From: Nostoc sp. LEGE 06077
GTDB taxonomy: Bacteria > Cyanobacteriota > Cyanobacteriia > Cyanobacteriales > Nostocaceae
Reading direction: 5' to 3'
Length of the DNA stretch: 64,000 bases
NCBI RefSeq assembly: GCF_015207705.1
Contig: NZ_JADEWI010000020.1
Location: 1-64,000, forward strand
In this document: positions 17,956 to 26,694 of the stretch, piece by piece
How positions within the stretch are numbered: position 1 is the first letter of the stretch
Layout: every line of letters starts with the position of its first letter
The notes under the pieces: generated by a model
Database searches by the model: none
The model's input: the letters and a program-made list of their open reading frames with translations, nothing else
What the model was told of the DNA's origin: nothing
Translations under genes and position numbers: made by a program

Positions 17956-19290
17956 ATGACTGTTTCGCGGACAATTTGTTTAGGATTTTTGGCTGTCATC
18001 ACTGTCGGAACTATTTTGTTGATGCTGCCTATTTCAACTAGCGACGGCACCTGGAATAACTTAGTTGTGGCATTATTCACCTCAACATCTGCCGTTTGTG
18101 TGACTGGCTTATCAGTGGTTGATCCAGGGACGTATTTTTCTTTTTGGGGTCAACTGTTTATTGCACTGTTAGTTCAAATTGGTGGGTTGGGCTATATGAC
18201 AACTACCACCTTTTTGATTTTGTTAATTGGCCGCAGATTTGATATGCGTCAAAAAATTGCCATTCAACAAGCTTTAGACAGGCCGGGAATGCAAGGTAGC
18301 GCCCAAGTTATTCGTTCCATTATTGCTACTACGTTAATTTTTGAAATTACAGGCATATTTTTACTTCTGCCTGTGTTTGTTCCTCAATATGGTTGGACAC
18401 AAGGGCTGTGGTTGGCGATTTTTCATAGCGTTAATTCTTGGAATAACGCAGGTTTTAGTTTGTTTAAAGACAACTTGATTGGTTATCAAACATCTGTGTT
18501 AGTCGTTTTTACAGTGACTACATTAATTATTTTTGGGGGGATTGGTTATCAAGTTATTTTAGAAATGTACCTGTGGTTGCGCGATCGCCTACTCAGAAAA
18601 AATACCTGTTTAGTATTTTCCTTGGATTTTAAAGTTGCTACCAGCACAACTATAATTCTTTTAGCCGTCGGCACAATTGCTTTTTTATGTATAGAATTTA
18701 GAAATCCTGAGACTTTTGGCAAACTAGATTTAGGTGGTCAATTATTATTGGCTTGGTTCCAATCTGTGACTCCGAGAACTGCCGGATTTAATACTATCGA
18801 CATTAGCAAGATGACCACTGCTGGTCTATTTATTACCATAGCGATGATGTTTATTGGTGCTAGTCCTGGCGGTACAGGTGGCGGCATGAAAACGACAACC
18901 TTGCGAGTTTTGACTAGTTGTACCAAAGCTATTCTTCAAGGTAAAGAAGATGTTTTATTGTATGACCGAAAGATAGCCATAAATTTAATTTTGAAAGCAG
19001 TTGGGGTTTTAGTTGGTTCTGTTGCTACCGTAGTTTTATCAACTATTATTATTTCCTTAACAGATCCAACATTAGATTTTATTCAAATTTTATTTGAAGT
19101 TGTATCTGCCTTTGCCACCGTTGGTCTTTCTACAGGTATTACAGCTAGTATTTCCATCGCAGCCAAACTGATTTTAATTATTACGATGTACATAGGCAGA
19201 GTAGGAGTTTTACTACTGATGTCAGCTGTTCTTGGTGATCCTCGTCCCACCAGAATTCACTATCCTGAAGAAAATTTATTAGTAGGATAA
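17956..19290 (+). CDS. ktrB: TrkH/KtrB-family potassium uptake channel subunit
   Basis: 444 residues, the length of KtrB rather than TrkH. It is a membrane protein throughout. Four P-loop-like segments contain the selectivity glycines: FTSTSAVCVTGLSVVD, NSWNNAGFSLF, SVTPRTAGFNTID and SAFATVGLSTGI. GGTGGGMKTTT between the third and fourth repeats matches the TM3C2 loop/gate region of the family. It imports K+ (in cyanobacteria with Na+ dependence), in complex with a cytosolic KtrA ring. The KtrA-type gene lies about 230 bases downstream on the same strand, but a terminator-like hairpin separates them. Confidence 0.9.
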   Translation: MTVSRTICLGFLAVITVGTILLMLPISTSDGTWNNLVVALFTSTSAVCVTGLSVVDPGTYFSFWGQLFIALLVQIGGLGYMTTTTFLILLIGRRFDMRQKIAIQQALDRPGMQGSAQVIRSIIATTLIFEITGIFLLLPVFVPQYGWTQGLWLAIFHSVNSWNNAGFSLFKDNLIGYQTSVLVVFTVTTLIIFGGIGYQVILEMYLWLRDRLLRKNTCLVFSLDFKVATSTTIILLAVGTIAFLCIEFRNPETFGKLDLGGQLLLAWFQSVTPRTAGFNTIDISKMTTAGLFITIAMMFIGASPGGTGGGMKTTTLRVLTSCTKAILQGKEDVLLYDRKIAINLILKAVGVLVGSVATVVLSTIIISLTDPTLDFIQILFEVVSAFATVGLSTGITASISIAAKLILIITMYIGRVGVLLLMSAVLGDPRPTRIHYPEENLLVG

Positions 19291-19313
19291 TCTAGTAACA
19301 ATCTAGAAGCTTA

Positions 19314-19348
19314 GATCCCCGACTTCTTCAAAAAGTCGGGGATCTTTT
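19314..19348 (+). terminator. Rho-independent-type terminator after ktrB
   Basis: Stem GATCCCCGACTT / AAGTCGGGGATC around a short CTTCAAA-type loop, followed directly by TTTTT. The hairpin family also occurs as a dispersed cyanobacterial repeat. It lies 24 bases after the ktrB stop. Confidence 0.8.
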
Positions 19349-19516
19349 TGGTGCGTAACGAAAACTTACTGGTGAGATAACCGCACTTAGTATCAATGGC
19401 ATTAACTTAAACTGATAAAATATGAAATACTAGGCAAAAAATAAAAATTGTTACTTTAAGTTAGATTTAAGTATTTTTTGTCCTAAACCCAGGGAGCGTT
19501 AATAAGGATAACAACT

Positions 19517-20212
19517 GTGAATCTTGCATCATTAGGGTTTTTTCGCAGTTTACGTAAAGATAACAACCAATTTGCCGTCATTGGCTTAGGTCGTTTTGGT
19601 CGTTCGGTCAGTTCAACGCTACATAAATTAGGTTATGAAGTATTAGCCACAGATATTGATGAAAAAAGGGTTTGCGAAGCTTTAACAGAACAAATAGTTG
19701 GTCACGCTTTGCAACTAGATTCGACTGAACCTGCGGCGCTGAAAGAAGCAGGAATTTTTGAATTTGATACGGTAATTGTGGCCATTGGTAACTACATTCA
19801 AGAAAGTATTATTACCACTCTCAATGTCAAGGAAGGTGGTGTACCTCATGTTGTAGCCAAAGCATCTAGTGAAGTTCACCGTAAGTTATTAAAAAAAGTC
19901 GGCGCAGATCATGTTGTTTTTCCAGAATACGAAGCCGGTTGTGCTTTAGCGCGTACTTTGACCAAACCGTCTATATTAGACAGATTTGATCTCGACCCAG
20001 ATCACAGTATTGTCGAGATGATTGTCCCAGATGAATTTCATGGCAAAACTATCACAGAAATTCAACTGCGTAACCGCTATGGTTTAAATTTGCTGGCTGT
20101 GAGTCAAGAGGGCAAATTTGCGATTAATCCAGAACCTAATAGACGCTTAGAACGTGGTTCGGCGATGGTAGTTATTGGCTGTAATAAAGATATTAACCGC
20201 TTACCAATTTAA
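19517..20212 (+). CDS. ktrA: KtrA/TrkA-type regulatory subunit (RCK)
   Basis: 231 residues with an RCK_N Rossmann domain starting FAVIGLGRFGRSVSSTLHKLGYEVLATDIDE (GxGxxG motif). IVAIGNYIQESIITTLNVKE and HVVAKASSEVHRKLLKKVGAD follow, then an RCK_C/TrkA_C domain (IVEMIVPDEFHGKTITEIQLRNRYGLNLLAVSQ). In the family an octameric ring binds nucleotides and gates KtrB. The ATG is read as GTG (GTGAATCTTGC) at 19517 after a GGATAACAAC stretch. The protein partner is very likely the ktrB product just upstream. Confidence 0.9.
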   Translation: MNLASLGFFRSLRKDNNQFAVIGLGRFGRSVSSTLHKLGYEVLATDIDEKRVCEALTEQIVGHALQLDSTEPAALKEAGIFEFDTVIVAIGNYIQESIITTLNVKEGGVPHVVAKASSEVHRKLLKKVGADHVVFPEYEAGCALARTLTKPSILDRFDLDPDHSIVEMIVPDEFHGKTITEIQLRNRYGLNLLAVSQEGKFAINPEPNRRLERGSAMVVIGCNKDINRLPI

Positions 20213-20287
20213 TACTCGTACTGAGGAACATAAGAATTACACTTAAGTATATGGTGTAAAAACCCTGAAAAAAGAATTTTGTTTTTG

Positions 20288-20680
20288 ATGGCAGTTATGG
20301 ATTTAATAGTTCAAGATTTAGCGACAATTGATGATAAACTCTCTCAGCGTCATATTGACCTTGACCCCGCTGGATATTTCATCATCTATTTAGATAGAGG
20401 CGAGGGATTAATCTATGCCAAGCATTTTACTAATGTAATTGATGAGCATGGTTTAGCGGTAGATCCCGAAACAGGCAAGGTAATTCCTGCACGAGGTAAG
20501 GTGGAAAGAACTCATACCACAGTTTTTAGTGGTAAAACCGCTAAGGAACTGAGTGTGAAAATTTTTGAACAAACTAAACCTTGTCCTGTTTCGCAGTTAG
20601 ACCATGCAGCTTATTTAGGGCGAGAATTTGTCCGCGCTGAGATGGCTTTGCTGACAGGACAAGACTATGTTCAAGACTAA
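20288..20680 (+). CDS. DUF4346 protein
   Basis: About 130 residues; the frame can also begin at a TTG at 20279, but the ATG at 20288 (or 20297) is more natural. The blocks IDLDPAGYFIIYLDR, ITRAKHFTNV-like IYAKHFTNVIDEHGLAVDP, and PVSQLDHAAYLGREFVRAEMALLTGQDYVQD match DUF4346 as found in cyanobacteria, where it also occurs fused to tetrahydromethanopterin methyltransferase-like domains. Its function is unknown. No signal or membrane segment is visible. It follows the KtrA gene by about 75 bases and could be co-transcribed. Confidence 0.8.
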   Translation: MAVMDLIVQDLATIDDKLSQRHIDLDPAGYFIIYLDRGEGLIYAKHFTNVIDEHGLAVDPETGKVIPARGKVERTHTTVFSGKTAKELSVKIFEQTKPCPVSQLDHAAYLGREFVRAEMALLTGQDYVQD

Positions 20681-20767
20681 AAGAAGTATGAAGTCTGAAA
20701 ATTTTTACTTCAGACTTCACACTTCAGCTTACCCTGCGGGAACGCCGGGGGCTAACACACTTCAGAA

Positions 20768-21502
20768 TTATCCGTTTGATGATGGTTGATTTACTTGATA
20801 GATATAGTAAGTCGCCATCGGGATAACGGTTGCAGCAATTACAAGTCCTATCACCCAAGCTGTAGCATTACCTTTATCGGTGTCTTCTGCTTTGGTGAAA
20901 GTACCTTCTACCTGGACATTATCAGTAATTTTTGGTGGGCCTGGGTCGGGTTCGCCAGAGAGAACTTTAACTAGGCGATCGCTGGCATCCAAAAATGCCT
21001 GATTATATTTATTACCATCCCGTAAGGGTGCAGCTAAGGTTTCGGTAGCTACACTATCGGCAATAGAATCGGTGAGTAAAGACTTGACTTTATCACCGCT
21101 AAGAATTGCAGTATTGTTAGTAACAGTATCTAGCACCAACAAAATTTGGTTAGCTTGAGCTTCTTTTGTGGGGAACCATTTTTCAAACAGCCCTTGCGTA
21201 AAGCTTTCTGGTGTTTCCCCATAATCTAAACGGCGAATGGTGACAAACCTGACTTCATTGCCAGTTTTCTTTGCCAGATCCTCAAAGGTAGTACTAATCT
21301 TACCTTCGTTGACGCGACTAATCACTTCACCTTGATCTATAACCCAGTCGCCGCCTGGGGTTAAGTTCGGAATTTGATACACACCAGTAGCTAACGCCGG
21401 GGTAGCCAACAGCGATGTACCAAGAATAATTGCCAGTATTGGTGTAAGCAGCCAAATAATGTATGTTTTAATGCCAAATACTGTTCTGAGGAACTGTTTC
21501 AT
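20768..21502 (-). CDS. psb32: TPM-domain photosystem II repair protein (Psb32-like)
   Basis: With the start at 21502 (AGGA nine bases upstream) the protein has about 244 residues. It begins with an N-terminal export signal or anchor (VFGIKTYIIWLLTPILAIIL, then ATPALA). A TPM domain follows: QGEVISRVNEGKISTTFEDL, EVRFVTIRRLDYGETPESF, LVLDTVTNNTAILSGDKV. A C-terminal membrane helix is present (ATAWVIGLVIAATVIPMATYYIY). This order is that of Psb32, a thylakoid-lumen-facing protein that protects photosystem II from photodamage and speeds its repair. Other TPM proteins are shorter or lack the C-terminal helix. Confidence 0.85.
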   Translation of the reverse strand: MKQFLRTVFGIKTYIIWLLTPILAIILGTSLLATPALATGVYQIPNLTPGGDWVIDQGEVISRVNEGKISTTFEDLAKKTGNEVRFVTIRRLDYGETPESFTQGLFEKWFPTKEAQANQILLVLDTVTNNTAILSGDKVKSLLTDSIADSVATETLAAPLRDGNKYNQAFLDASDRLVKVLSGEPDPGPPKITDNVQVEGTFTKAEDTDKGNATAWVIGLVIAATVIPMATYYIYQVNQPSSNG

Positions 21503-21838
21503 GAGATTGATCCTAAGACAGACTAGCACCAAAAATACTACACAATCAATGTCAAAATCATCTTGTTAGGGAATTTATCTATGTAAAAAATGAGAATTGG
21601 GAATTAGATAACGCTGTTAAGAATGGGTGTAAGGGTTGTGAACACCAACACCTTGACACACGCCATCTGCTACAACGGAGGTTCCCTCCGCAACGCACTG
21701 GCTCCCCTCTACCCCTGCACCCTCTCCCATACCCTTAATTTTTCGTTTTTTTGTGTAAGTCCTATCAATATGTTTTTTGGAAGTTAACTCTTTGCGCCTC
21801 TGTACGAGGCATTAAATTTTTGTTATTGATATTTTTCT
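21503..21838. other. Spacer between psb32 and cheB
   Basis: About 336 bases between divergent genes. A GGGTGTAAGGGTTGTGAACA dispersed repeat lies near 21623, and a GAGGTTCCCTCCGCAACGCACT patch is of dispersed-repeat type. No gene. Confidence 0.5.
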
Positions 21839-22903
21839 ATGCCAAAAATTCGGGTACTAGTTGTGGATGACGCGGTGATGGTTCGCAGTCGCGTCAGTAA
21901 AATTTTATCTAGCGATCCGCAATTAGAGGTAGTAGGAGTTGCTGCCAATGGTCGGATTGCTTTGGCGAAGATTCCTCAAGTCAATCCCGATGTTGTGATT
22001 TTAGATGTGGAAATGCCGGAGATGAACGGTTTAGAAACTTTGGCCGCCCTCCGACCAATTTACCCGCACCTCCCAGTCATTATGTTCAGCACTTCTACCC
22101 ACGCTGGCGCAACTGCTACCATAGAAGCTCTCTCTTTAGGTGCTTCAGATTACGCCACAAAACCGAGTAATCTGGGGAGTGTGGAGGCAGCCAACCAACA
22201 TATCCGCCAAGAATTAATTCCAAAAATTAAGCTATTTGGTGCAGGAATCCCAGCGTTTTTTCCGTCAAGGATCGTCAATCCTGTCGTTCTTCCTATATCG
22301 AGAAAAACAGCGTCAGTGGATGTGGTCGCCATTGGGGTTTCTACTGGAGGGCCGAATGCCTTGGCTACACTACTGAGGCCGATACCCGCAGATTTTTCAG
22401 TTCCTATTCTGATTGTGCAACATATGCCACCGATGTTTACAAAGCTACTAGCGGAAAGATTATCTTCTAAGTGCCAAATTGCTGTAGAGGAAGCAGTTGA
22501 TGGTGTGGTATTAGAAGCGGGAAATGTTTGGCTGGCACCGGGAGATTTTCATTTGATTGTGCAACGGGATGCAAATGTGGTGCGTCTAGCTATTCATCAA
22601 GCACCTCCAGAAAATTCCTGTCGCCCTTCAGTTGATGTAATGTTGCGTTCAGTAGCCCAAGTTTACGGTGCAGGTGCGATCGCTGTAATTCTCACAGGTA
22701 TGGGTCAAGATGGATTGCATGGCTGTCAATGTATCCGCGAGGCTGGTGGGCAGATATTGGCACAAGATGAAGCTAGTAGTGTAGTCTGGGGAATGCCTGG
22801 TTTTGTCGTTAATGCTGGACTCGCAGATCGGATTGTTCCCCTGGAAGAAATGGCAGGTGAAATTATGCAACGTGTCCATCCTGTTCAAAAGTCAGGTCTG
22901 TAA
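21839..22903 (+). CDS. cheB: CheB protein-glutamate methylesterase
   Basis: 354 residues, normal length. The receiver domain has the acidic pocket D10/D11 and phosphoacceptor D56 (DVVILDVEMPEMNG), plus TKPS. The C-terminal methylesterase has the catalytic set S168 (AIGVSTGGPNAL), H195 (VQHMPPMFTK) and D291 (TGMGQDG). It removes methyl groups from glutamates of chemoreceptors and is stimulated by CheA phosphorylation. The stop shares a base with the start of cheR (TAATG), so translation is coupled. No CheA, CheW or receptor gene is in the window. Confidence 0.95.
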   Translation: MPKIRVLVVDDAVMVRSRVSKILSSDPQLEVVGVAANGRIALAKIPQVNPDVVILDVEMPEMNGLETLAALRPIYPHLPVIMFSTSTHAGATATIEALSLGASDYATKPSNLGSVEAANQHIRQELIPKIKLFGAGIPAFFPSRIVNPVVLPISRKTASVDVVAIGVSTGGPNALATLLRPIPADFSVPILIVQHMPPMFTKLLAERLSSKCQIAVEEAVDGVVLEAGNVWLAPGDFHLIVQRDANVVRLAIHQAPPENSCRPSVDVMLRSVAQVYGAGAIAVILTGMGQDGLHGCQCIREAGGQILAQDEASSVVWGMPGFVVNAGLADRIVPLEEMAGEIMQRVHPVQKSGL

Positions 22904-23769
22904 TGAAACAGACAATGGGTATTAGTACTTTGGATTTTGACTATTTGCGGCAATTAGTTTATCAGCATTCGGCAGTGGTGTTAGATAGCGATAAAACTTA
23001 TTTGGCAGAGTTATATTTGCAGCCAATTGCTGAAGCCGCAGGATTTAGCACAATTACCAATTTAATTGCTTATCTGCGGCATCAACCATTGAATGATCTG
23101 CATATTCAAAGCATTGAGGCATTAGTTACTAACGAAACCTCATTTTTCCGTGATACATATCCCTTTGAAGCTTTGAAACAATTGGTGTTGCCAGAGTTGA
23201 TTAAAAAACGGCGAATTGAGCGATCGCTCAATATCTGGTGTGCCGCCTGTTCTCATGGACAGGAACCTTATAGTATTGCTATGCTGATTCGTGAGCATTT
23301 TCCTTTATTAGCCAATTGGTCTTTAAAAATTATTGCTAGTGACTTTTCTAGTAAGGTTTTAGCCCGTGCCAAGGAAGGGCGTTATAACCAATTAGAAATT
23401 AAGCGTGGTCTACCTAAAAATTTGCACGAAAGGTATTTTAAATTATTAGATAATGGATGGCAAATTCATGATGAAATTCGCCAAATAATAGACTTTCAAC
23501 AAATAAATCTTGTTGATTCTTGGTCATTTTTACCTAATATTGATATTATCTTTCTTCGCAATGTTTTAATTTATTTTGATATCGCTACTAAGAAAGATTT
23601 ACTTACAAAAGTTAAACAGCAATTAAACCCAGATGGCTACTTATTTTTGGGTAGCGGGGAAACTACAATCAATCTGCATGAATCATTTGAACGAGTGCAT
23701 TTTGATAAGAGTATTTTCTATCGATTGCGTTCAGTACCTTCAGACAATGCGATCGCACCGAGAAAGTGA
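22903..23769 (+). CDS. cheR: CheR protein-glutamate methyltransferase
   Basis: 288 residues. The N-terminal all-alpha CheR_N (LDFDYLRQLVYQHSAVVLDSDKTYL) is followed by the SAM-binding catalytic domain. TNETSFFRDTYPFEAL is the classic CheR motif, with LNIWCAACSHGQEPYSIAM and IIASDFSSKVLARA as motifs I and II. IDIIFLRNVLIYFD follows. It methylates receptor glutamates. It overlaps cheB by one base. Confidence 0.95.
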   Translation: MKQTMGISTLDFDYLRQLVYQHSAVVLDSDKTYLAELYLQPIAEAAGFSTITNLIAYLRHQPLNDLHIQSIEALVTNETSFFRDTYPFEALKQLVLPELIKKRRIERSLNIWCAACSHGQEPYSIAMLIREHFPLLANWSLKIIASDFSSKVLARAKEGRYNQLEIKRGLPKNLHERYFKLLDNGWQIHDEIRQIIDFQQINLVDSWSFLPNIDIIFLRNVLIYFDIATKKDLLTKVKQQLNPDGYLFLGSGETTINLHESFERVHFDKSIFYRLRSVPSDNAIAPRK

Positions 23770-23897
23770 GCATTAATTAAGTCTCGTTTCTCGGTTACGC
23801 TTGTGGTCAAGTTATAGCAATATCCAAGGTAATTTGGAGATAGACAATAAAAGGTTTTTACCCTGTCGTCTGTTACTTCCTTTAACTTGCTATACCT

Positions 23898-24269
23898 CTA
23901 AACCATGCGTTGCAAACGAGACAAGCGCTCTGAATAATTTTTAATTACATGGAGTGCAAACATTGGTGTTTCCTGGACAGCGAAGAGAAATCTTCTTTCG
24001 TCTAGGGAAACAAGTTTGCATTCAGTTTTAGCGATCGCAGTATAAGTACGATTTTTGATTCCTACCAGTACTCCTGTACCAAACACATCACCCGTTGTAA
24101 TTGTCTCTACAACTTTCCCATTGATGAGTATATTTATCTCTCCTTCGATTATGCCAAACATATACTCACCAGATTGCCCTTCTTCAAAAATGACTTGACT
24201 GGTTGAATATATTTGAGGGTTAGCTTGCTTCTGAAATATATTGATTGTAACTACTGGATTTAACAACAT
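23898..24269 (-). CDS. Cyclic nucleotide-binding domain protein
   Basis: 123 residues, consisting of one CAP_ED/cNMP-binding domain. VIFEEGQSGEYMFGIIEGEINILING is the glycine-rich beta-roll, and the usual GE(L)ALL...PRxAT cap is replaced by TTGDVFGTGVLVGIKNRTYTAIAKTECKLVSL. That replacement lacks the Arg that contacts cAMP phosphate, so ligand binding is uncertain. No DNA-binding helix-turn-helix follows, unlike CRP/NtcA. It is convergent with cheR but too distant to claim a functional link. Confidence 0.82.
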   Translation of the reverse strand: MLLNPVVTINIFQKQANPQIYSTSQVIFEEGQSGEYMFGIIEGEINILINGKVVETITTGDVFGTGVLVGIKNRTYTAIAKTECKLVSLDERRFLFAVQETPMFALHVIKNYSERLSRLQRMV

Positions 24270-24583
24270 GAGAACAGTCCCAAAATTATGCGTGGGCGAG
24301 ACAATCAGCCAGTAAATTATACTACTTTCTTTTTAAGATTTATTACCAAGCTCAACAGATATTAATGCGTATTGAGCTAACTATAATGGCAATGGCAAAA
24401 TAAGTTGTTTTTATGGGTTTTGGGGATATATTACTTTAGATACTTGTATTTTATGTATATTTATCCTTTTTTAGTCATTATTAATTGTTTTTATTTACTA
24501 AAGATGAATTGCTAATGACGGATGAACAAACATTCTAATCTCGCTAAAATCATTTGCAGTCAGGATTTAGTTAGGTGTTGAAT
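24270..24583. other. AT-rich spacer
   Basis: About 314 bases between divergent small genes. No gene, repeat or clear promoter was recognised. Confidence 0.45.
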
Positions 24584-24847
24584 ATGGGACGTGTTTCTGA
24601 TTTTGTATTAATGGCTTTTTGTGGTACGGTTTGGTACTTACTCGGAATTATCTCAGCGATCGCTACACCTCGAATGCAAGTTAGAGAACAGACTCAAAGC
24701 CGCCAAAGTCAGAATTATCTTGAAAGAAATGATTGCTTATTTAATGCGCGATCGCCTTATATTCAATGTGCTGTAAATCCGATGGAAAAGTGTGATGAAT
24801 GTATTTATTTTGGGGAATATGTTGAATATGAAGAATGGAAATATTAA
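24584..24847 (+). CDS. Small membrane-anchored Cys-rich protein (DUF6464-like)
   Basis: About 87 residues from the ATG at 24584; a GTG at 24575 is in frame. AGG lies eight bases before the ATG. An N-terminal hydrophobic segment (VLMAFCGTVWYLLGIISAIAT) is followed by a polar linker. The C-terminal block is NDCLFNARSPYIQCAVNP...KCDECIYFG, with four cysteines arranged CxnC and CxxC. This resembles a cyanobacterial family called DUF6464. Metal binding through the cysteines is plausible but unproven, and function is unknown. Confidence 0.7.
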   Translation: MGRVSDFVLMAFCGTVWYLLGIISAIATPRMQVREQTQSRQSQNYLERNDCLFNARSPYIQCAVNPMEKCDECIYFGEYVEYEEWKY

Positions 24848-24946
24848 TTGTTATGTATATCTTGCCGCATCTACTTTATTACTATTAAATTTAGGCGGGC
24901 AATGCTGAAATTTTGCCAAAACTTGATTTTTAAGTTATGAGCAAAA

Positions 24947-24983
24947 CTCACCCTACGGTGATTACTTAATTAAGTAGGGTGAG
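24947..24983. terminator. Hairpin between convergent genes
   Basis: Perfect ten-base arms CTCACCCTAC and GTAGGGTGAG with a 17-base loop. It lies between the DUF6464-like gene and the convergent hypothetical gene and could end transcripts from both sides. There is no strong T-run. Confidence 0.55.
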
Positions 24984-25033
24984 CCAAGCCCAGTATATTT
25001 TCCAAATCAAATACTAGTTCTAAATCTGTAGAA

Positions 25034-25630
25034 CTAATGAGAAACTAAACCAGACCTCAGAGTAAAATAAGCTGCACAAAAGTGACCACCATCAGGATGT
25101 TTGAGGACAGCTTTTCCTAAATAGAAATCTTCGTCAATCTGAACTAATTGGTCTACTAAGTCACGAATCAGGAATTGGGGATTATCGGGTAAATTAAAGT
25201 TCAAGCGCAAAACTTCAATATCTGGCTCTAATAAACAATGATCACGAGAGGTTTGGAATTTGAAAGCTAGAGTTCGCCCTCTATTATCTGCAACATATCC
25301 ATTATAGAAAGGCCAGATTACGCGTCCTAGTAATAAACCGTCATTGGTGAAAATATTATCGCCAGTATTAGTGTTAGCATCAAAGGTTTTACCTTCCCAA
25401 GGAAGCCACATTTTAGTGATAATATCTAACCAACTATCTAAAACTGGGTTGAAATTGGCGGTCAAAAATTCACCCCAGTAGCGACCGTTTAAAGTTGGTT
25501 CTGGTACTATACCTTGGCGGTAAATCTGATCTAAGGCTGCAATTCCACCTTTTTGGTCATATTTTAACTGTCTTCTAGCTACTTCAAGTTCTTCGCGTAA
25601 ATTAATGTTGAGTTGCTGATAAGTGTTCAT
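25034..25630 (-). CDS. Hypothetical protein, lipid/beta-barrel-like
   Basis: 198 residues from the ATG at 25630; GTGAGG eight bases upstream supports it over the in-frame ATG at 25690. A short N-terminal helical part (LNINLREELEVARRQLKY) is followed by a beta-rich body: LNGRYWGEFLTAN, GRVIWPFYNGYVADNRGRTLAFKFQTS, EVLRLNFNLPDNP and YLGKAVLKHPDGGHFCAAYFTL. The alternation of Trp/Phe/Tyr strands suggests a small beta-barrel. I do not recognise the family. No signal peptide. Confidence 0.6.
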   Translation of the reverse strand: MNTYQQLNINLREELEVARRQLKYDQKGGIAALDQIYRQGIVPEPTLNGRYWGEFLTANFNPVLDSWLDIITKMWLPWEGKTFDANTNTGDNIFTNDGLLLGRVIWPFYNGYVADNRGRTLAFKFQTSRDHCLLEPDIEVLRLNFNLPDNPQFLIRDLVDQLVQIDEDFYLGKAVLKHPDGGHFCAAYFTLRSGLVSH

Positions 25631-26083
25631 GAGTAGCCTCACTGAGTTTAGTTGATTCCTGAGAGTTAGGACTGACTGAATAAGAATCACGGAGGCAGAA
25701 TCAAGCTTTCAAGCCAGCGATTTTAGCCGTGGAGAAGCAAAAATTCTTTCCTTCTGGAAACTCCTACCCGGCGGAAACGCCACATAAACAGGTCTGGGGT
25801 ATTCAAAATTCGGAATGGTGTTTTATGACTCCTTCTCATGCAGTGAAGTAAATTTAACTATTTAGGCTCAATCAAGTAACTGCTTCTATTATTACAATTA
25901 GCCACGAAGGATTCAGGCGACTTGAGCAAACTGCCGTCAAATTCCTTGCATAATTGAGTATTTACCAGGGTTAGACTCGCCCAAATACTGCATTCGCCTA
26001 CCGCTGTATTTTTAATTTTTGCCAATTTGGCAAACAAATTGTTGTGAATACTGATATTGTTTGTATTGTGCAAGGGGTGTACC

Positions 26084-26128
26084 AGAAGTTGTCCTGACTT
26101 AATTGTTAGGGCAACTTCTCCAAGAAGT
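26084..26128 (+). ncRNA. Two mutually exclusive hairpins (possible RNA element)
   Basis: Arms 26084-26095 (AGAAGTTGTCCT) and 26108-26119 (AGGGCAACTTCT) form a 12-base stem with one G-U. The bases 26114-26119 (ACTTCT) can instead pair with 26123-26128 (AGAAGT) around CCA. The two cannot form at once, as in attenuators. The next gene downstream is 570 bases away, so the regulatory reading is weak. It could equally be a dispersed palindrome. Confidence 0.3.
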
Positions 26129-26347
26129 ATTACAGCTGGGAAATACTGTCTGCAACAAAGGGTATTTTCTTTTCAGATTACCTTGTGTCATCGATTTATA
26201 GCGATTCTCACCTGAGTGAAGGATCAAGAAGAATAATTAACTACCGTAGACGCATAGCAGCTTCCCCTGGGTTGGACACAGAGGAATTTATACCTCAGCA
26301 AACTAGAAAACGCTATATCCCTCAGATAATCCGCAACCAGGAACAGG

Positions 26348-26396
26348 GATAGGTGATAGGTAGCAGGTGATAGGTGACAGGTAGCAGGTGACAGAG
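26348..26396 (+). repeat. STRR: seven tandem heptamers
   Basis: Seven consecutive seven-base units: GATAGGT, GATAGGT, AGCAGGT, GATAGGT, GACAGGT, AGCAGGT and GACAGAG. Short tandemly repeated heptamers (STRR) are a known hallmark of heterocystous cyanobacteria. Confidence 0.9.
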
Positions 26397-26694
26397 TTAA
26401 AAGTCTTTTATTGTCTAAATTTTATCGCTTCCCAATGTCCCAACTACTTTGGTTACAGCTATATCAACGGAGTATACAACCCAGCCAGAAAATATTTCTT
26501 GCCTCACCTTTGGCGCTGAGTTTTAAGTAAGGTTAATAAATGATAAAAATTGGATTAAAAATTTATCATCCACATACATAAATTGCCACAAAATCTTTCT
26601 GCTGAGGAAAAATTGATGGTTTTTATAAAGTTTTAAGAGTTATTATCGATCGCAAGGAATAAATTAACAACTTGTAAAAAACCGAATCAATGTA

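Larger units (their letters stand above)
25631..26694. other. 1-kb gene-free spacer with hairpins and heptamer repeats
   Basis: No credible gene. A 71-codon frame at 25858-26073 lacks codon structure and start signals. Contents are overlapping hairpins at 26084-26128 and the heptamer array at 26348-26396, plus dispersed GGCGGAAACGCC-like patches near 25775. An unannotated RNA gene is possible but unsupported. Confidence 0.55.

Noticed and set aside
25858-26073. 71-codon reverse-strand frame in the 1-kb spacer
   Set aside because: No ribosome binding site, no recognisable domain and composition like surrounding spacer; possible but unsupported.
26348-26396. Heptamer tandem repeat as a novel element
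   Set aside because: Matches the long-known STRR repeats of heterocystous cyanobacteria, so it is not new.
26400-26694. Cobalamin riboswitch upstream of the MMADHC-like gene
   Set aside because: No B12-box-like GCCACTG stretch or associated helices were found.
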